From NCBI RefSeq assembly GCF_036588685.1, contig NC_086379.1:75919727-75983726 (forward strand): a stretch of 64,000 nucleotides of DNA, given 5' to 3'. This DNA is from Mytilus trossulus. Its lineage: Eukaryota; Mollusca; Bivalvia; Mytilida; Mytilidae. Positions 25,501 through 36,157 of the stretch are shown piece after piece (position 1 is the first letter of the stretch; every line of letters starts with the position of its first letter). Made by a program: the position numbers and the translations under genes. The notes beneath the pieces were generated by a model, which did not search any database, was not told the origin of the DNA, and was given only the letters and a program-made list of their open reading frames with translations.

Positions 25501-28500
25501 GTTACGACATAAGGATCATATCTGACATCACCTGTGAAACAGTTATTCCATTACTCTCAACCAAAGGGTGTATAGTGTAATAGTGTATGATTTAATGGTG
25601 TAATATGTAATGGTGTAAGGAGTAATGTTGTATTATGAAATGGTGTATTGTGAAATGGTGTATTGTGAAATAGTGCAAGGAGTAATGATGTAATGGTATA
25701 TGGTGTAATGGTGAATGGTGTATGGTTAGATGGTGTAATGGTATATGGTGTAATGGTGAATGGTGTATGGTTAGATGGTGTAATGGTATATGGTGTAATG
25801 GTGAATGGTGTATGGTTAATTGGTGTAATGGTATATGGTGTAATGGTGAATGACGTATGGTGTAATGGTGAATGGTTTATTCTAATGCAATTATTTTGTA
25901 ACAATTGTTCTGATTGGATAACAGCAAGCGTAAAATTCTCTATCTCCTTGTCTGTAACTAAGGAAGCCGACATTTTCAATTTCGGAATGTATTGACATGT
26001 TATTTCTACAATAATAAACAAAAAACTCACTTGTTGCGCCTAAAAATCATCTTTTTACCAAATTTTATTACATTCTGAAGCGGCACAGAAGCCAGAAAAC
26101 GCCTGGTGTTTATGTTTGACGCCGGAAGCATACCTATGACGTCACCTTGTGTAGAGACCAAAGAACATAACATCTTTTCGCGGAATTTTCTTTAATGAAC
26201 ATTTTAGACTAAATTAATGATTGAAATTTAATTATAAACTTGTTTTGCATTAGAATAGAGATAACTGTATTTTATTTGAAGCTTTGCGGACGTCCATCTG
26301 TAGTTTTACTGTTGCAAATACCCGTTTACCTGTCTCTGCTCTGTGTTGCCAGGTAAACTAAATTTGCGACAGTAAAACTACCGATGGACGTCCTTAAAGC
26401 TTCAAATACAATACAGTTATCTCTTAAATGGTGTATGGTTAAATGGTGTTATGGTTTATGGTGTATGGTGTAATGATGTATGGTGTTTGGTGTGAAGGAG
26501 CAAGTTGTCAAGGACTGTATGTGTATCTTACTTTCTTTTAAAACCTTTTCATACAAATTCTATCTTAATTGCCTTTAAGTTAATTTTCTAGTTAAGTTGT
26601 TTATTATATCCTACCTAATATTACAGCCATTCTCTAGTTTGTACCAGTTGACCATACAAGTTCTGGAATGGTGATCACAACTCACTATAGCTCCATAATA
26701 GTTGGGTTTATCACTTTCTTCTATAAAAAAAAACATTTTTAATATCAATATCAGCACAGCTCAAGGTACCACTTGTAACATTTGTATTTGCTTAGCAGCA
26801 AGGAATCAATGCACACATGCCATTGCAGATCTATTGTAAAATTTTGAAAAAAAACCCAACTGCACCATTGGTGAATCATGCTCCCAACCATTTTCAACTG
26901 AACAGTATAAGGAATCAGGTGTTAAAATGAAGATAGAGTTTGTAACAGCTGTAAAGCATCTTTGATGCTTTAACAACTATATACATGACATGTACTGTTA
27001 AATGAATTAGAAAAAGGCATTAAGTTCTGTTGTGAGTTTATTCCAAGATTCTATGTGTTATTTTTTGTGTTTATTGTTATTTAGACAGCTCCTTAACATA
27101 CAGTAGTAAATAGTTCGTTCATTCCAGGATAACCTTCATTGTTGGGTCTTAATCAACACTTTTGTTTAAATAGTTATCTTTATTCAAACGATATAGTTAT
27201 CTATACCTTTAGCTTCAACAACAAAATCTCCAGGAAAAAATTCATGTTCATCAAGATGATGGACTGGATACAATTCTGTTGATGATACATCTTTCTCTAC
27301 ACTTCCATCCTATAATAAAAATAATAATAAGTATACAAATGTTTTGTGTATATGTGCATCTTCTCTCAGGAAAAATTAAAGTCAAACATAAAACCTAGGG
27401 TAGATACAGGATTTGAGGTTAGAGGGGGAATTATCTCTTCAGATACTAAATTAAGCTGAGAACAGCCAATGCTCTTCAAATTTTGAGGGGTGAAAGCCCC
27501 ACACGCCCTAGCCTGAATATGTCCCCTGATAAAACTAATTTGAGGAAGCATAAAATTATGCTGAGGACAACCAATGCTCTGCAAATTTTAGGGGGCACAA
27601 GCCCCATCATCTTCGCTAGCCAAGGATTAAGATCCACTCCCGTTCTCTTCACCCTTGGTGGATGGAGGTAATATTTCGGAGACACAAGATAAGGATTTTT
27701 ATTGGTTGCAGTAGAAACTTGCTGCATCCAATCAAAAAGCGCCTATAACATGATCACAAGTAGATGTAGAAAGTGTTTGTAACTAATTGCCACATGTTTA
27801 TTGTGCAACAAGTCTTTACATCACTAAACATACGACTATATTTAGTGACAACTTGAATGTTTTAAATCAACTAATAGAAGTTCCTGTGTATGTTTCATGC
27901 ACATATGAATGAATGTTGATGTATATTTTTGTTTCCGGCTTTACCTAAGTACATTCTCACTATAACAATAATATAAATAGTAGCCATTTGTATTTACCTG
28001 CCACATGACTGTTGCTAAAGACATTGTACAATAAACAACAACTGCTACAGAATCACCAACTTCATATGTTGGGAACTTAGTTTGAAACTCTATTGTTTTC
28101 TTCTTCTTCCTTTTCCCTTTAGCTGATCTTTTCTGCATTCTTTTCCTTTTCTCCTTTGTTTGATCAGGAACATCTTCATAGTCTGCATCATCATTGTTTT
28201 CCCCAATCTGTGATTCATTTGCAGTAACTTCACTCGTATCTAAACTATCATCCATCTCAACATCTTCTTCATCATCATGTCCATTCATTAATGCCTCTGA
28301 TTTTGTACACACACCGCTGTCATTATCACCACTACACACATCAGGAATATCACCATCTTTACATTGAGCAGTTACTTCCCCTGAGCAACATCCTGTTCCA
28401 TTAGGTACAGGTTCTGACAATAGATTCAGCCCATCATTGATTGTGTTACCATTGCTGGCATCTGGTTGAGTATTGGATCTTGCATTATTCAATTCATTAA

Positions 28501-31500
28501 TGGTACTATCTAGATTTGTTCCAGGAATGACTTCAGATAGGACATCAGCATCTCTGATTGTGTACATCATAATGTCATTAATCTGTGTACTACAGTGATG
28601 GAATTTCCCTAACTTTTTTATCCTGTAAATAGAATTAATAAGCTCAATTTTAGGGACTTGTTTTTGTTATTACATTACTATATTTACTTGACTGTTGGAC
28701 ATTTGTCCTGTACCATCATTTGTTCTGTCTCTTTTCCCTCCCTTAAAAGTATCATTTATGTTGAAAGGTATGACAATAGGCCAGTTACGGGATACAGTTT
28801 TCAGACGAATCTGTCATGTGATGTCCATCACCATGTGACAAAAGTGAATGCAATGAAATTTCCCAACACATGTTGAGCAAACGTGTGAAAAAGTTTTATT
28901 TTATACGGCACAAAATATTTGGGAAATTAACATCTAAAAGGATTACATTGTATGTACTTACAGAACATTAATTATTTCTATAGTATATAACCGTACAAAA
29001 TGACGATTATGAAAGTGCTGTAAACTTTTAATAGATCAGGGATACACATGCGTTATCAATCTGGTAAATGATGTCATAAAGGCATGTGAAATTGGAGATT
29101 TTTTCTGGTGAAAGACATGATTACAGAAATGATCTATCAAAATATAAATGACAAAACTGTACAAAAACAAGAATGTGTCCAAAGTACACGAATGCCCCAC
29201 TTGCACTATCATTTTCCATGTTCAATGGACCATGAAATTCGATAAAAAATATAATTAGGCATTAAAATTAGAAAGATAATATTATAAGGAACATGTGTAC
29301 TAAGTTTCAAGTTGATTGGACTTCAACTTCATCAAAAACTACCTTGACCAAAAACTTTAACCTGAAACATGCACTATCATTTTCTATGTTCAGTGGACTG
29401 TGAAATTGGGGTCAAAAGTTTAATTTGGTTTAAAAATTAGAAAGATCATATTATAAGGAACATGTGTACTAAGTTTTAAGTTGATTGGACTCCAACTTCA
29501 TCAAAAACTACCTTGACCAAAAACTTTAACCTGAAGCGGGACAGACGGACGAACGGACAGACAGACGGATGAACGGACACACAGACCAGAAAACATAATG
29601 CCCCTCTACTATCGTAGGTGGGGCATAAAAACACCAAAGTTTAGTAAATAAATTTTAAGCAATGTCACCGATTTTCGATTTTGATTTTCGTCATCTATTA
29701 GTAGCATTGCTGCCCTGTAAACAACCGTTAATTAACTGTTGGTGATAATCATTTCATAACTATATGACATTACTTGTGTAGGTCTTCTTTCTTGATAAGA
29801 CTAGGTTGATGGAGCTGTATAGTTTCATCTGTCATATTAAATCCTCTGCATATCCAGTTCACATGTACAGAATTCATATGACTCTGAAAAGACAAATAGT
29901 TTTAATAATATAAATTCTGTAGTCTATTTGCAAATTATACTAATTAAACCTGTAATAAGTGATCCATTTTCTAGTTGTCTCCTTTATGAGAAACATAACT
30001 TTTCATTAACAATGAGCTTGAATCAATGAAGAGGTAGTCAATAGAGCTAATTTATCTGTGCATACTTATGATGTGTTTTACAATTTTTTAAATATTCAAT
30101 ATGTTTTATGTTAAAAGCTTTTGATACCAATCATGCCAATAGTAGTTATGTTTCCCTACTAATTAGTTAAAACACCTAAATCTCACTTTCAACTTATCAT
30201 GAGTTACTGTAATCTCTGTTTTTTATTCCTTCCAGATAAAAAGAGGATGTCTTCTTTCTCAGTGACATTTATCAAAATAAGTCAAACAAAACTCCAAAAT
30301 GATCTTAAGATAAGGTAAACAGTTAACACTGTCACATTCAAAATATCATGAATTTAGAGTAACAATTTAAAAACAAGAATGTGTCCAAAGTACATGGATG
30401 CCCCACTCACATCATCTTCCATGTGCAATGGACCCTGAAATTTTGTAAAAAAAAAATCTCATTTGGCATTCAAATAAGAAAGATTATACCATAGGGTATG
30501 TGTGTACTAAGTTTCAAGTTGATTGGACTTAAACTTCATCAAAAACTACCTTGACCAAAAACTTTAACCTGAAACTTGCACTTTCATTTTTTTATGTTCA
30601 GTAGACCGTGAAATTGGGGTCGAAAGTCCAATTTGGCTTTAAAATTAGAAAGATCATATCATAAGCAACATGTGTACTAAGTTTCAAGTTGATTGGACTT
30701 AAGCTTTATCAAAAACTACTTCGACCAAAAACTTTAACCTGAAACAGGACAGACGGACAAATGAATGAACGGATAGACGGACACACAAACCAAAAAAACA
30801 TAATGCCCCTCTTTTATCATAGGAGGGGCATAAATGGACATAAATAGGGGTAGATACTAACTTCTACTTCAGATTTCAGAAAATTGACAAATTGTCAGGA
30901 CCTACCCTACCAGGTCTATAATAAATACAATCATCCGATATGAAAAGTTGAACTTTCTTGATGAAACTTGCTATTAAATGTTGACTCTAATTGTCTTTAA
31001 TAACAAAATCCTCTCTTCAGTATTTAAATTTTACCTCTTCTACCCTGACAAAGATTCTTTGAGATGGTGACATTTTCTTGTGGTATTTCTTTGTCTCCTG
31101 GATCCACTTTATAACTTTGAGATTCTCCCTCTCACCAGTAAGAACAGATCCTGGGTAAATTTCCTGATCATATTCAACATCATTCTTGTCTCCATCTTCA
31201 GGAACAATATCCAGATCATACAAGTCTTCATCTTCAGCAATACATTGTGCACCATCAGGAAAGACAACTCTTGATCGCATTGAAGTTGTTTTCACTTTAC
31301 CATACCAAGGGTCAAGGGACACATCATCATCTATATCAAACTCCTGTAACAAATCAAAAGTTGAAATATCAAAAATCTTTTACATATATAAGTGTTGACT
31401 GTGAAATCCACCATTACATTTAAAGTTTTTTTCCCTTGTGCTTGTGAGCTAAAAAGCAAAGATGAGACTAATTTAAAGTTCTTATTCAACTTAGACCTTT

Positions 31501-34500
31501 CTTGCTAAACAAGGGTGCAAATACTGAAATGTCTTGCCTGAAGCAACATTTAAATTTTTGTTTACATGTGTGAGACTGATAAAATAAGAATTATTGTTAA
31601 ATTTATAAGCGACATGTACATTTCTAGAAATGCTTTATTAAGTACTAAATAACTTTGTGGTACCACCTCCTCATATATATAAATATATATTAATTTGTAG
31701 GATCCTTTACTAAAAGCAATTTAGCTGATCTGTTAAAATAACATCTCCATGCCTTATATACCATATACTGTAGTACGACACTAGATTAAAACTGACGTGA
31801 AAAGGTAACGTCTGGCCACTGAAAGCTTCATTTTTACAAAGCCCAGGTGGTTGAGTGGTCTAGCAGGATACAGTGCAATTGATTTGGTGTCACGATATCT
31901 CAGTAGCATGAGTTCGAATCCCAGCGAGGGAAGAACAAAAAATTTACAGATCCATCATTGTTGGGTTGATGTTTAGACGAGTTGTATATATATATATATA
32001 ATGTTTATGAAATTGGTATGATATATATGCTTGTATGTTTGTGTATAACCAATGTGTATTGTCTTGGTATCAATCCTGTAATTTTGGATTTCAAACCAAT
32101 AAAAATTACTTACTTACTTACTTGCCTGCTTTACAAATCATGGTTGAACTTATGTTTAAAGTCTTAAATAATTTACTTAAACTATATATCACACAACTTA
32201 ACATTTTCAATTATAAGTGACAATGAGATCAAGCACAATTACCCCCGAAAGAGAAACAAGTACATCTATTAACAGTCATTCCATACATCAAATACAGTAT
32301 TAGATGTTACAATGTATTGCTATTAGGTTTATTTCTCAGATACTATTAGGCTAATAGTATCTGAGAAATAAACCTTAACATGGAAACTTAATGTTGAATA
32401 ATGAACCATGAAAATAAAATCAATGTGCAGATCAACCTCGGAAGACCGACATGTACACCTTAAAACTATTCTGGTCAAGCAGATAACAAAATAAAATATT
32501 TTGAATGCTAATTCCTCCCATCAAAAGCTACCTTGACCAAAAACTTTAACCTGAAGTGGGAAAACAGACGAACAAATTGACCCACAGACCAGAAACATAA
32601 TGCCCCTCTACAATCGTAGGTGGGGCATAAAAATTGAAAACTACTACCACCCCCTTTTTTTGCCAATAAGTCCAAACCTGACATTTCTTTATACATAATT
32701 TACAAGTAGTTTAAAGGAGGTAAATGCGAAACATACGAGATTACCCAACATTGTATGTTAAATATTTTTGATTTACCTTCTTTACACTAGAACTGCTTTT
32801 AAAATGACTTAATTGCCTAAGGCCACACCAATTTGATTCCTTGTTTGACAGACCCACCCGCAACTATTTTTTCCAAAACAGATTTATTTTTATTTTTTCT
32901 ATTTCGGCTTCCCTCATCCGGAAATGTAATCATGTCCATTTCCCGCACCGTTTTTATTGTAAATATTATAAAACGATGTCAACATTTGTTTTTAAAATCA
33001 CAGTCTGACCTTAAAAAATTGGTTTCTTTCCCCCCTACTTATATTCCCTATAAAAAATGTTTGTCGTTAGAATAAAGTACAAAGAACTTCTGAAGGATTT
33101 GCCTTCAACTGCAATTATATTGTATGCTGGCGAAACAAAACTATCCATAGCCGCTGCATGTTTATGCACCTGTCCTGATTGATTCAGGGGCCTGTTCAGC
33201 AGTTATCGTTTGTTGATGTTGTTCATTGGTATTTTCCCTTTCGAATATATAAATTAGATCATTGGTTTTCCTGTTGGAATTGTGTACGCTATTACTTTTG
33301 GGGTCCCTTTTAGCTTGCTGTTTGGTCTGTATCAAAGCCCTGTGTAAAAGGCCGTACTTTGGCCTGTGTTTGTTATTATCAGGTTGAGAACAATCCTCCC
33401 TCAGATAAGGGGTCATTTTACTGATGTAGAAGAGAAAATAGAAATACCAACGATTTGTATAGTTCTTCTATACAAAACCTTCGAAAACTTAGAATTTTGT
33501 ACTCAAAATGAGGAGAGTTACGTACGTCATATTTTGAATATTTTTTTGTTAAAGAGGGCTCACTTATTTTGAATAATATTAAACTGTTAAAGTAAATGTG
33601 TTAACATGGTTAAAGTCCAGAAATATTACAAAAATTCTTGGACATGTTAAATTTGTATTGACCATTTAATACCTGATAGATATATAGTTCTTTGAGAAAA
33701 TATAAACCCTTCTGTACAAACAAATATATTATAACTTTATTGATCCCTCATAAAACATGTAAAAAGGATATTTATAACATTAACTGATTAAACTGATTAT
33801 GACTTGGTTGGAGAATTGTCTCCTTGTCAGTCACACATACATACACCAGATTTAATTATTTCTTGGTGAACAGCGAAAAAATACTTCAGAAATTAAAGAA
33901 ATGTCGAAGTATAAGTGATAAATCAAGTTTTGATATTGTCAAAACCTACTTTTTTCTGTATACAAAAAAATTATAATCGCTCGCCTTTACTTTTCAGGCT
34001 TCGCTTCAAAAATTTTCAAATTAAATATTTTTTTATTAAAATTTTCAAATCGCCCGCACGCCCCAAATTTTGGAGTCCAAAAATCTGTAGAACAAGAAAT
34101 TGAATTGGTGTGGCCAAGAAAAAAATAGTTTTCCCCCCAATTCCTAAACATTTTGAGACATAACCCCCCCCCCCCCCCAGTCAATACTAACCATCCCTTC
34201 ATGGTATGGAAACTTGTGGTAAAATTTCAGAGAGATCCTTGTTATTGTTCAAAAACGACAAAAATGCTTATTTTGGGCCTCTTTTGTGGCCCCTAATTCC
34301 AAAACTATTGAGACCATACATTGTAACTCCATAAATCAATCCTAACCTTCCTTTAATGGTATTGAACCTTCTAGTAAAAAATTATTGAAATCCATTAATA
34401 AACTAGAGTTGTTGTCCGGAAACTAAATGTGTCTTTAGATGACAACAACAACATGATAGCATTATACATGTATGACGCAAACAATTTTTTGCAGTCTTAT

Positions 34501-36157
34501 AAAAACAAAACCCCCAATCTTTCCCCTTGATTTTGAATGGTTGCTTCCTAAAATATCTAAATTACAGTTATAAAGCATCTAGGTCTTCTAACTTATGAAA
34601 TATAAATTGTTCAGTCCATTCCAATGTCATCTTTAATTTATTATATAGATCGCATTCTGTGACTTTTAACCCAGATTAGACAATAAAACAAGATAATCAT
34701 GTATGTTTTAACTTTTAACTCACACGTAAAGGATTCAGATCTGTTGCATCTACATCATAAATGTATTTGTTGGTGCCTTTAATATGAAGGTGACATTTGA
34801 CAACTAAATTTTGTACATATCCTCTTTGGCTACTTTTACCACTGATCATTCGTCTTATAACATCTCCTGGCATCAAGGATCTGTCTACCAATGTAACCTA
34901 TAAAATATACATGTATGTCATATATCATCCTGTAGATTCATAAGAAACTTCAGAGATCATGAAGTCAAATGTTTTCCTCAGTGTAAATAAATGAATAATA
35001 CTAATGACTAATGTGTCACAAGAAATTGCTCGTCACATACAAAGCCATGCTTCAATATATATGTACATTGTACAATGTACATTTAGCAAAGGCTTCTATA
35101 AATTTGCAAATGGTGCAACTAAAATTCAAGTTCTGGCATCTATAAAATGACTACATGTATGTGAAACAATTAACAATAAATTATAATGTAATATTTTCTT
35201 CACCCTGGACAATCAAATTTGAAAATTCAATTGTCTGGAGTCGGGGTGTTATGTTTACTGGTCTGTGTGTCTATTCGTCTGCTGCTCCGTAAGTAAGTTC
35301 ATCCGTCTTCCCCCTTTAGATTAAAGATTTTAGTCAAGGTAGTTTTTGATGACGTTGAAGCTGATCAACTTTGAACTTAGTACACATGTTCCTTCACCTT
35401 ATGATATAATCTTGTTAATTTTAATGCCAAATTAGAGTTTTTACCATTGAGATTGATAAATTATCTGTGACTTCAGACAATTGAATTTTCGAATTAGAGT
35501 TTTGTCACTTAAGCAGAAAACTGGTCATCCCTAATTTTATAAAAGTGCACATATGTTGATGCATATAATGCTAGAGATTATAGCCAATATAACTAGAAAA
35601 TGCCATTCTGCCCTTATTTAATTTAAATCCAGTGTAAACAAAAATACCCCTCTATAGTGGGATAATTTAATTTTATCCCTCTAACGAAGGATTATTCCTC
35701 TATATAGGTATAATCACCATAAGAGTAAAGTAAATCGTGCTTGAAAGTTATATGACCGCGAGGCCAGTTAGTACATGTAAGTTACTCAAAGTCAAAAGGG
35801 AAACTATTCCCCAGTCAGAAGAAAAGAAACACCTACAGGTAACGGATAAATGTCCAATATTTATGACAATCTGTAAGCTAAATAGCAAAGGCTTCAAATA
35901 TATATTTAATAAATTATGCATATTTTTTTGGCCTTGTGTTTTCGAACGTTCACCTTTTTCTCTTCTTCAACAGTTTCATTCCCATCTGGGTGCCAGATTA
36001 TTCGAACTGTTCCACGACTTAACAATTCATCATCATCGTATTCTTCGTCACTGCTGACGTATTCTGAACTTTCAGTAACAATACCATAGATGATCTTGTC
36101 GTCACATCGCTTGCATACTTCATCTTCTTCAAACATGGCACAATCTGTCTGCGCCAT
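13545..36157 (-). CDS. UBE2O: (E3-independent) E2 ubiquitin-conjugating enzyme UBE2O
   Basis: UBE2O is a large hybrid E2/E3 that picks its own substrates and attaches ubiquitin to them, for example unassembled ribosomal proteins; this is known from vertebrates. Here 18 exons in consistent phase give about 1326 residues (human about 1290). The start is the first ATG of an acidic N-terminus (36155-36157). N-terminal beta-rich conserved regions span about 69-580. They are split by an acidic, basic-tailed linker at 270-450 that ends in a Lys/Arg cluster (KGKRKKKK), a likely nuclear localisation signal. A Ser/Asp/Glu-rich stretch (about 622-655) is followed by a predicted coiled coil (about 680-780) and a long Ser/Glu-rich linker. 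The UBC fold lies at about 985-1170, with [19 protein letters not shown] and catalytic Cys near 1098. The C-terminal tail has the conserved [11 protein letters not shown]. All borders are GT/AG. Confidence 0.95.
14440..14600. mobile_element. Short MITE with 'cccgtagccag' ends
   Basis: The left end 'gcccgtagccaggaattttc' (from about 14443) is matched by an inverted 'ctggctacggg' at the right end (about 14586-14596). G-rich 'aaaggggggttcg' blocks lie inside both ends. It sits in the last UBE2O intron (13942-14967). An internal direct repeat ('gactttaacagt') is visible. The superfamily is uncertain. Confidence 0.6.
16809..17012 (-). CDS. UBE2O: UBE2O catalytic-core exon (UBC domain)
   Basis: This exon encodes 68 residues carrying the centre of the UBC fold: [17 protein letters not shown], the [19 protein letters not shown] active-site segment with the thioester Cys, and the preceding Asn (LNPN). 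Flanking exons 17645-17707 and 16466-16523 supply the N-terminal helix ([14 protein letters not shown]) and the [15 protein letters not shown] helix. Exon 15987-16108 supplies the [19 protein letters not shown] segment typical of UBE2O. Confidence 0.95.
17145..17236. repeat. 46-bp direct duplication
   Basis: 'ctccctgctgacatcatttt' begins at 17145 and again at 17191. The two 46-bp units are nearly identical. They lie in the UBE2O intron between 17013 and 17644. Confidence 0.8.
18338..19561 (+). repeat. Dispersed repeat with hairpin tail, long copy
   Basis: It begins 'ctagaggctctaaagagcct' and ends 'agtgatgagaaaagctcact' plus 'tggccccaggtgagc', where the last bases can form a hairpin. The body holds two related halves offset by about 480 bp (compare 18600-18740 with 19070-19215). 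A second copy with the same ends and one half is at 37678-38447, and a partial opposite-strand copy is at 45520-45800. A small extra piece of its head lies at about 18299-18320. The family is common in bivalves as far as I know; its class is not evident. It lies in the UBE2O intron 17708-19602 and ends 41 bp from the exon. Confidence 0.75.
21284..21613. repeat. 171-bp tandem duplication
   Basis: The unit starting 'tgttatcttttgtcaataat' at 21284 recurs at 21455 with few changes. Both copies contain 'ggaccagtt' and 'aatgcagccaaagctgatgg'. It is in the 21150-23383 UBE2O intron. Confidence 0.85.
22565..22760. repeat. Dispersed 'ggatttcggga' repeat
   Basis: The segment is rich in 'aggatttcggga', 'ggatcaggacccctcc' and 'tttttaagc' strings. 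A second copy is at 57362-57515 in the other large gene. It is non-coding, and the two copies align over their full length with substitutions and indels. Confidence 0.7.
23161..23345. repeat. 47-bp minisatellite, about 4 copies
   Basis: Units begin 'acaaagtaaa' at 23161, 23208, 23255 and 23302. The period is exactly 47 bp and the copies differ by a few bases. It ends about 40 bp from a UBE2O exon border (23384). Confidence 0.88.
24290..24530 (+). repeat. Fragment of a common dispersed repeat
   Basis: It contains 'cagaagcctgtaatacagtg', 'gccttatatagctgactaaa' and 'tcgaaggctgcttat'. These are landmarks of a repeat whose related piece is at about 33160-33400 ('gggcctgttcagcagttatc', 'aaggccgtactttggcctgt'). 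It is intronic. Confidence 0.5.
24803..24910. repeat. 36-bp minisatellite, three identical copies
   Basis: 'catgggattgaggagttaaa' starts at 24803, 24839 and 24875. The three 36-bp units look identical, which points to recent expansion. It lies in the UBE2O intron about 90 bp from exon 24999-25101. Confidence 0.9.
25370..25545 (-). repeat. Dispersed repeat, inverted copy of 43.7-43.88 kb
   Basis: Read on the minus strand it gives 'tccttatgtcgtaactacaa', 'acatgtggagcaggatctgc' and 'ttacccttccagagc'. These are the same landmarks, in the same order, as the plus-strand copy at about 43690-43885. Confidence 0.75.
25566..25877. repeat. 45-bp GGTGTAATGG-type minisatellite
   Basis: Variants of 'atggtgtaatggtatatggt' and 'gtaatggtgaatggtgtatg' repeat, with a clear 45-bp higher-order unit over about 25690-25845. 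Because 45 is a multiple of three, long frames stay open on both strands (25693-25995 plus, 25557-26030 minus). They reflect the repeat, not a gene. The array resumes at 26427-26505 beyond two inserted elements. Confidence 0.88.
25878..26257. mobile_element. 380-bp MITE-like insertion in the minisatellite
   Basis: It has 13-bp perfect inverted ends TATTCTAATGCAA (25878-25890) and its complement (26245-26257). It interrupts the minisatellite. Its interior is less repetitive and unlike its neighbours. Confidence 0.6.
26257..26424. repeat. Foldback with ~75-bp arms
   Basis: 26257-26331 and 26351-26424 are inverted copies with few mismatches. They share 'agagataactgtatt', 'ggacgtccat' and 'agttttact'. 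A 19-bp loop separates them. The foldback sits directly between the 380-bp insertion and the resumed minisatellite. Confidence 0.85.
26427..26505. repeat. Resumed GGTGTATGG-type minisatellite
   Basis: Repeats of 'aatggtgtatggtt' type resume here and match the array at 25566-25877. The original array therefore seems to have been split by insertions. Confidence 0.75.
27455..27615. repeat. ~105-bp direct repeat pair
   Basis: 'gctgagaacagccaatgctc' with 'aagcccca' at 27455-27500 is echoed by 'gctgaggacaaccaatgctc' with 'aagcccca' at about 27559-27606. It lies in the UBE2O intron 27310-27997 and is non-coding. Confidence 0.6.
29165..29627 (+). repeat. Dispersed 'gtaggtggggcata' repeat, copy 1
   Basis: It begins 'aacaagaatgtgtccaaagt' and ends 'tcgtaggtggggcata'. 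Inverted TGCCCCAC / GTGGGGCA sequences lie near the two ends. Internally a unit of about 165 bp containing 'catcaaaaactaccttgacc' occurs twice. Further copies lie at 30371-30832 and 32517-32630 (3' part only), with an inverted relative at about 35213-35463. All lie in UBE2O introns. Confidence 0.75.
30371..30832 (+). repeat. Dispersed 'gtaggtggggcata' repeat, copy 2
   Basis: It has the same start, internal duplication and 'aggaggggcata' end as the copy at 29165-29627. Both are on the plus strand, in successive UBE2O introns. Confidence 0.75.
31838..32123 (+). mobile_element. tRNA-derived SINE
   Basis: The head has a tRNA-like A box (TGGTTGAGTGGTC, 31848-31860) and B box (GAGTTCGAATCCC, 31910-31922), about 50 bp apart as in a pol III promoter. 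The tRNA-like part is followed by a roughly 180-bp body with 'attgttgggttgatgtttag' and a TA run. It ends in a short (ACTT)n tail at about 32107-32123. No intact tRNA can be folded, so this is a retroposon rather than a tRNA gene. The superfamily is not assigned. Confidence 0.8.
32325..32375. repeat. 51-bp perfect palindrome
   Basis: The 25-bp arms 32325-32349 and 32351-32375 are exact reverse complements around a single G. It lies in the UBE2O intron 31344-34723. Confidence 0.9.
32517..32630 (+). repeat. Dispersed 'gtaggtggggcata' repeat, 3' fragment
   Basis: It matches only the last ~115 bp of the copies at 29165 and 30371, from 'atcaaaagctaccttgacca' to 'cgtaggtggggcata'. Confidence 0.7.
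33035..33420 (+). repeat. Dispersed repeat, 3'-region type
   Basis: It contains 'tgtcctgattgattcagggg', 'gttatcgtttgttgatgttg' and 'aaggccgtactttggcctgt'. These landmarks are partly shared with 24290-24530. No intact coding frame was seen. Confidence 0.5.
33960..34420 (+). repeat. Low-confidence dispersed repeat with C-run
   Basis: 'cgctcgcctttacttttcag' is followed by two related halves: 'caattcctaaacattttgag...catcccttcatggtat' and 'aattccaaaactattgagac...ccttcctttaatggtat'. A run of 14 C lies at about 34146-34159. It sits in the UBE2O intron. Confidence 0.5.
35213..35463 (-). repeat. Inverted relative of the 29.2 kb repeat
   Basis: 'gtcaaggtagtttttgatga' and 'acttagtacacatgttcctt' are the reverse complements of landmarks in the 29165 and 30371 copies. 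It is more diverged and lies in the first UBE2O intron. Confidence 0.6.

Larger units (their letters stand above)
13545..36157 (-). other. UBE2O: UBE2O exon map
   Basis: Coding exons in transcript order: 36157-35954, 34897-34724, 31343-31035, 29883-29774, 28622-27998, 27309-27207, 26720-26615, 25101-24999, 24143-24012, 23481-23384, 21149-20158, 20 kb linker ending there, then 19703-19603, 17707-17645, 17012-16809, 16523-16466, 16108-15987, 15047-14968, 13941-13545. The sum is 3981 nt, a multiple of three including the stop. Each junction was checked for an AG acceptor, a GT donor and a phase that keeps the frame open. Two donors are unusual but usable: GTGAAC after exon 1 and GTTAGC after the catalytic exon. 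Confidence 0.85.

Noticed and set aside
25557..26030. Overlapping open frames of 157 and 100 codons
   Set aside because: Both are translations of the 45-bp minisatellite, which stays open because the unit is a multiple of three.
31838..31925. Possible tRNA gene
   Set aside because: A and B boxes are present, but no complete cloverleaf can be formed and the sequence runs on into a SINE body and ACTT tail.
33162..33416. Minus-strand frame of 84 codons
   Set aside because: It falls in a dispersed repeat inside a UBE2O intron and shows no domain.
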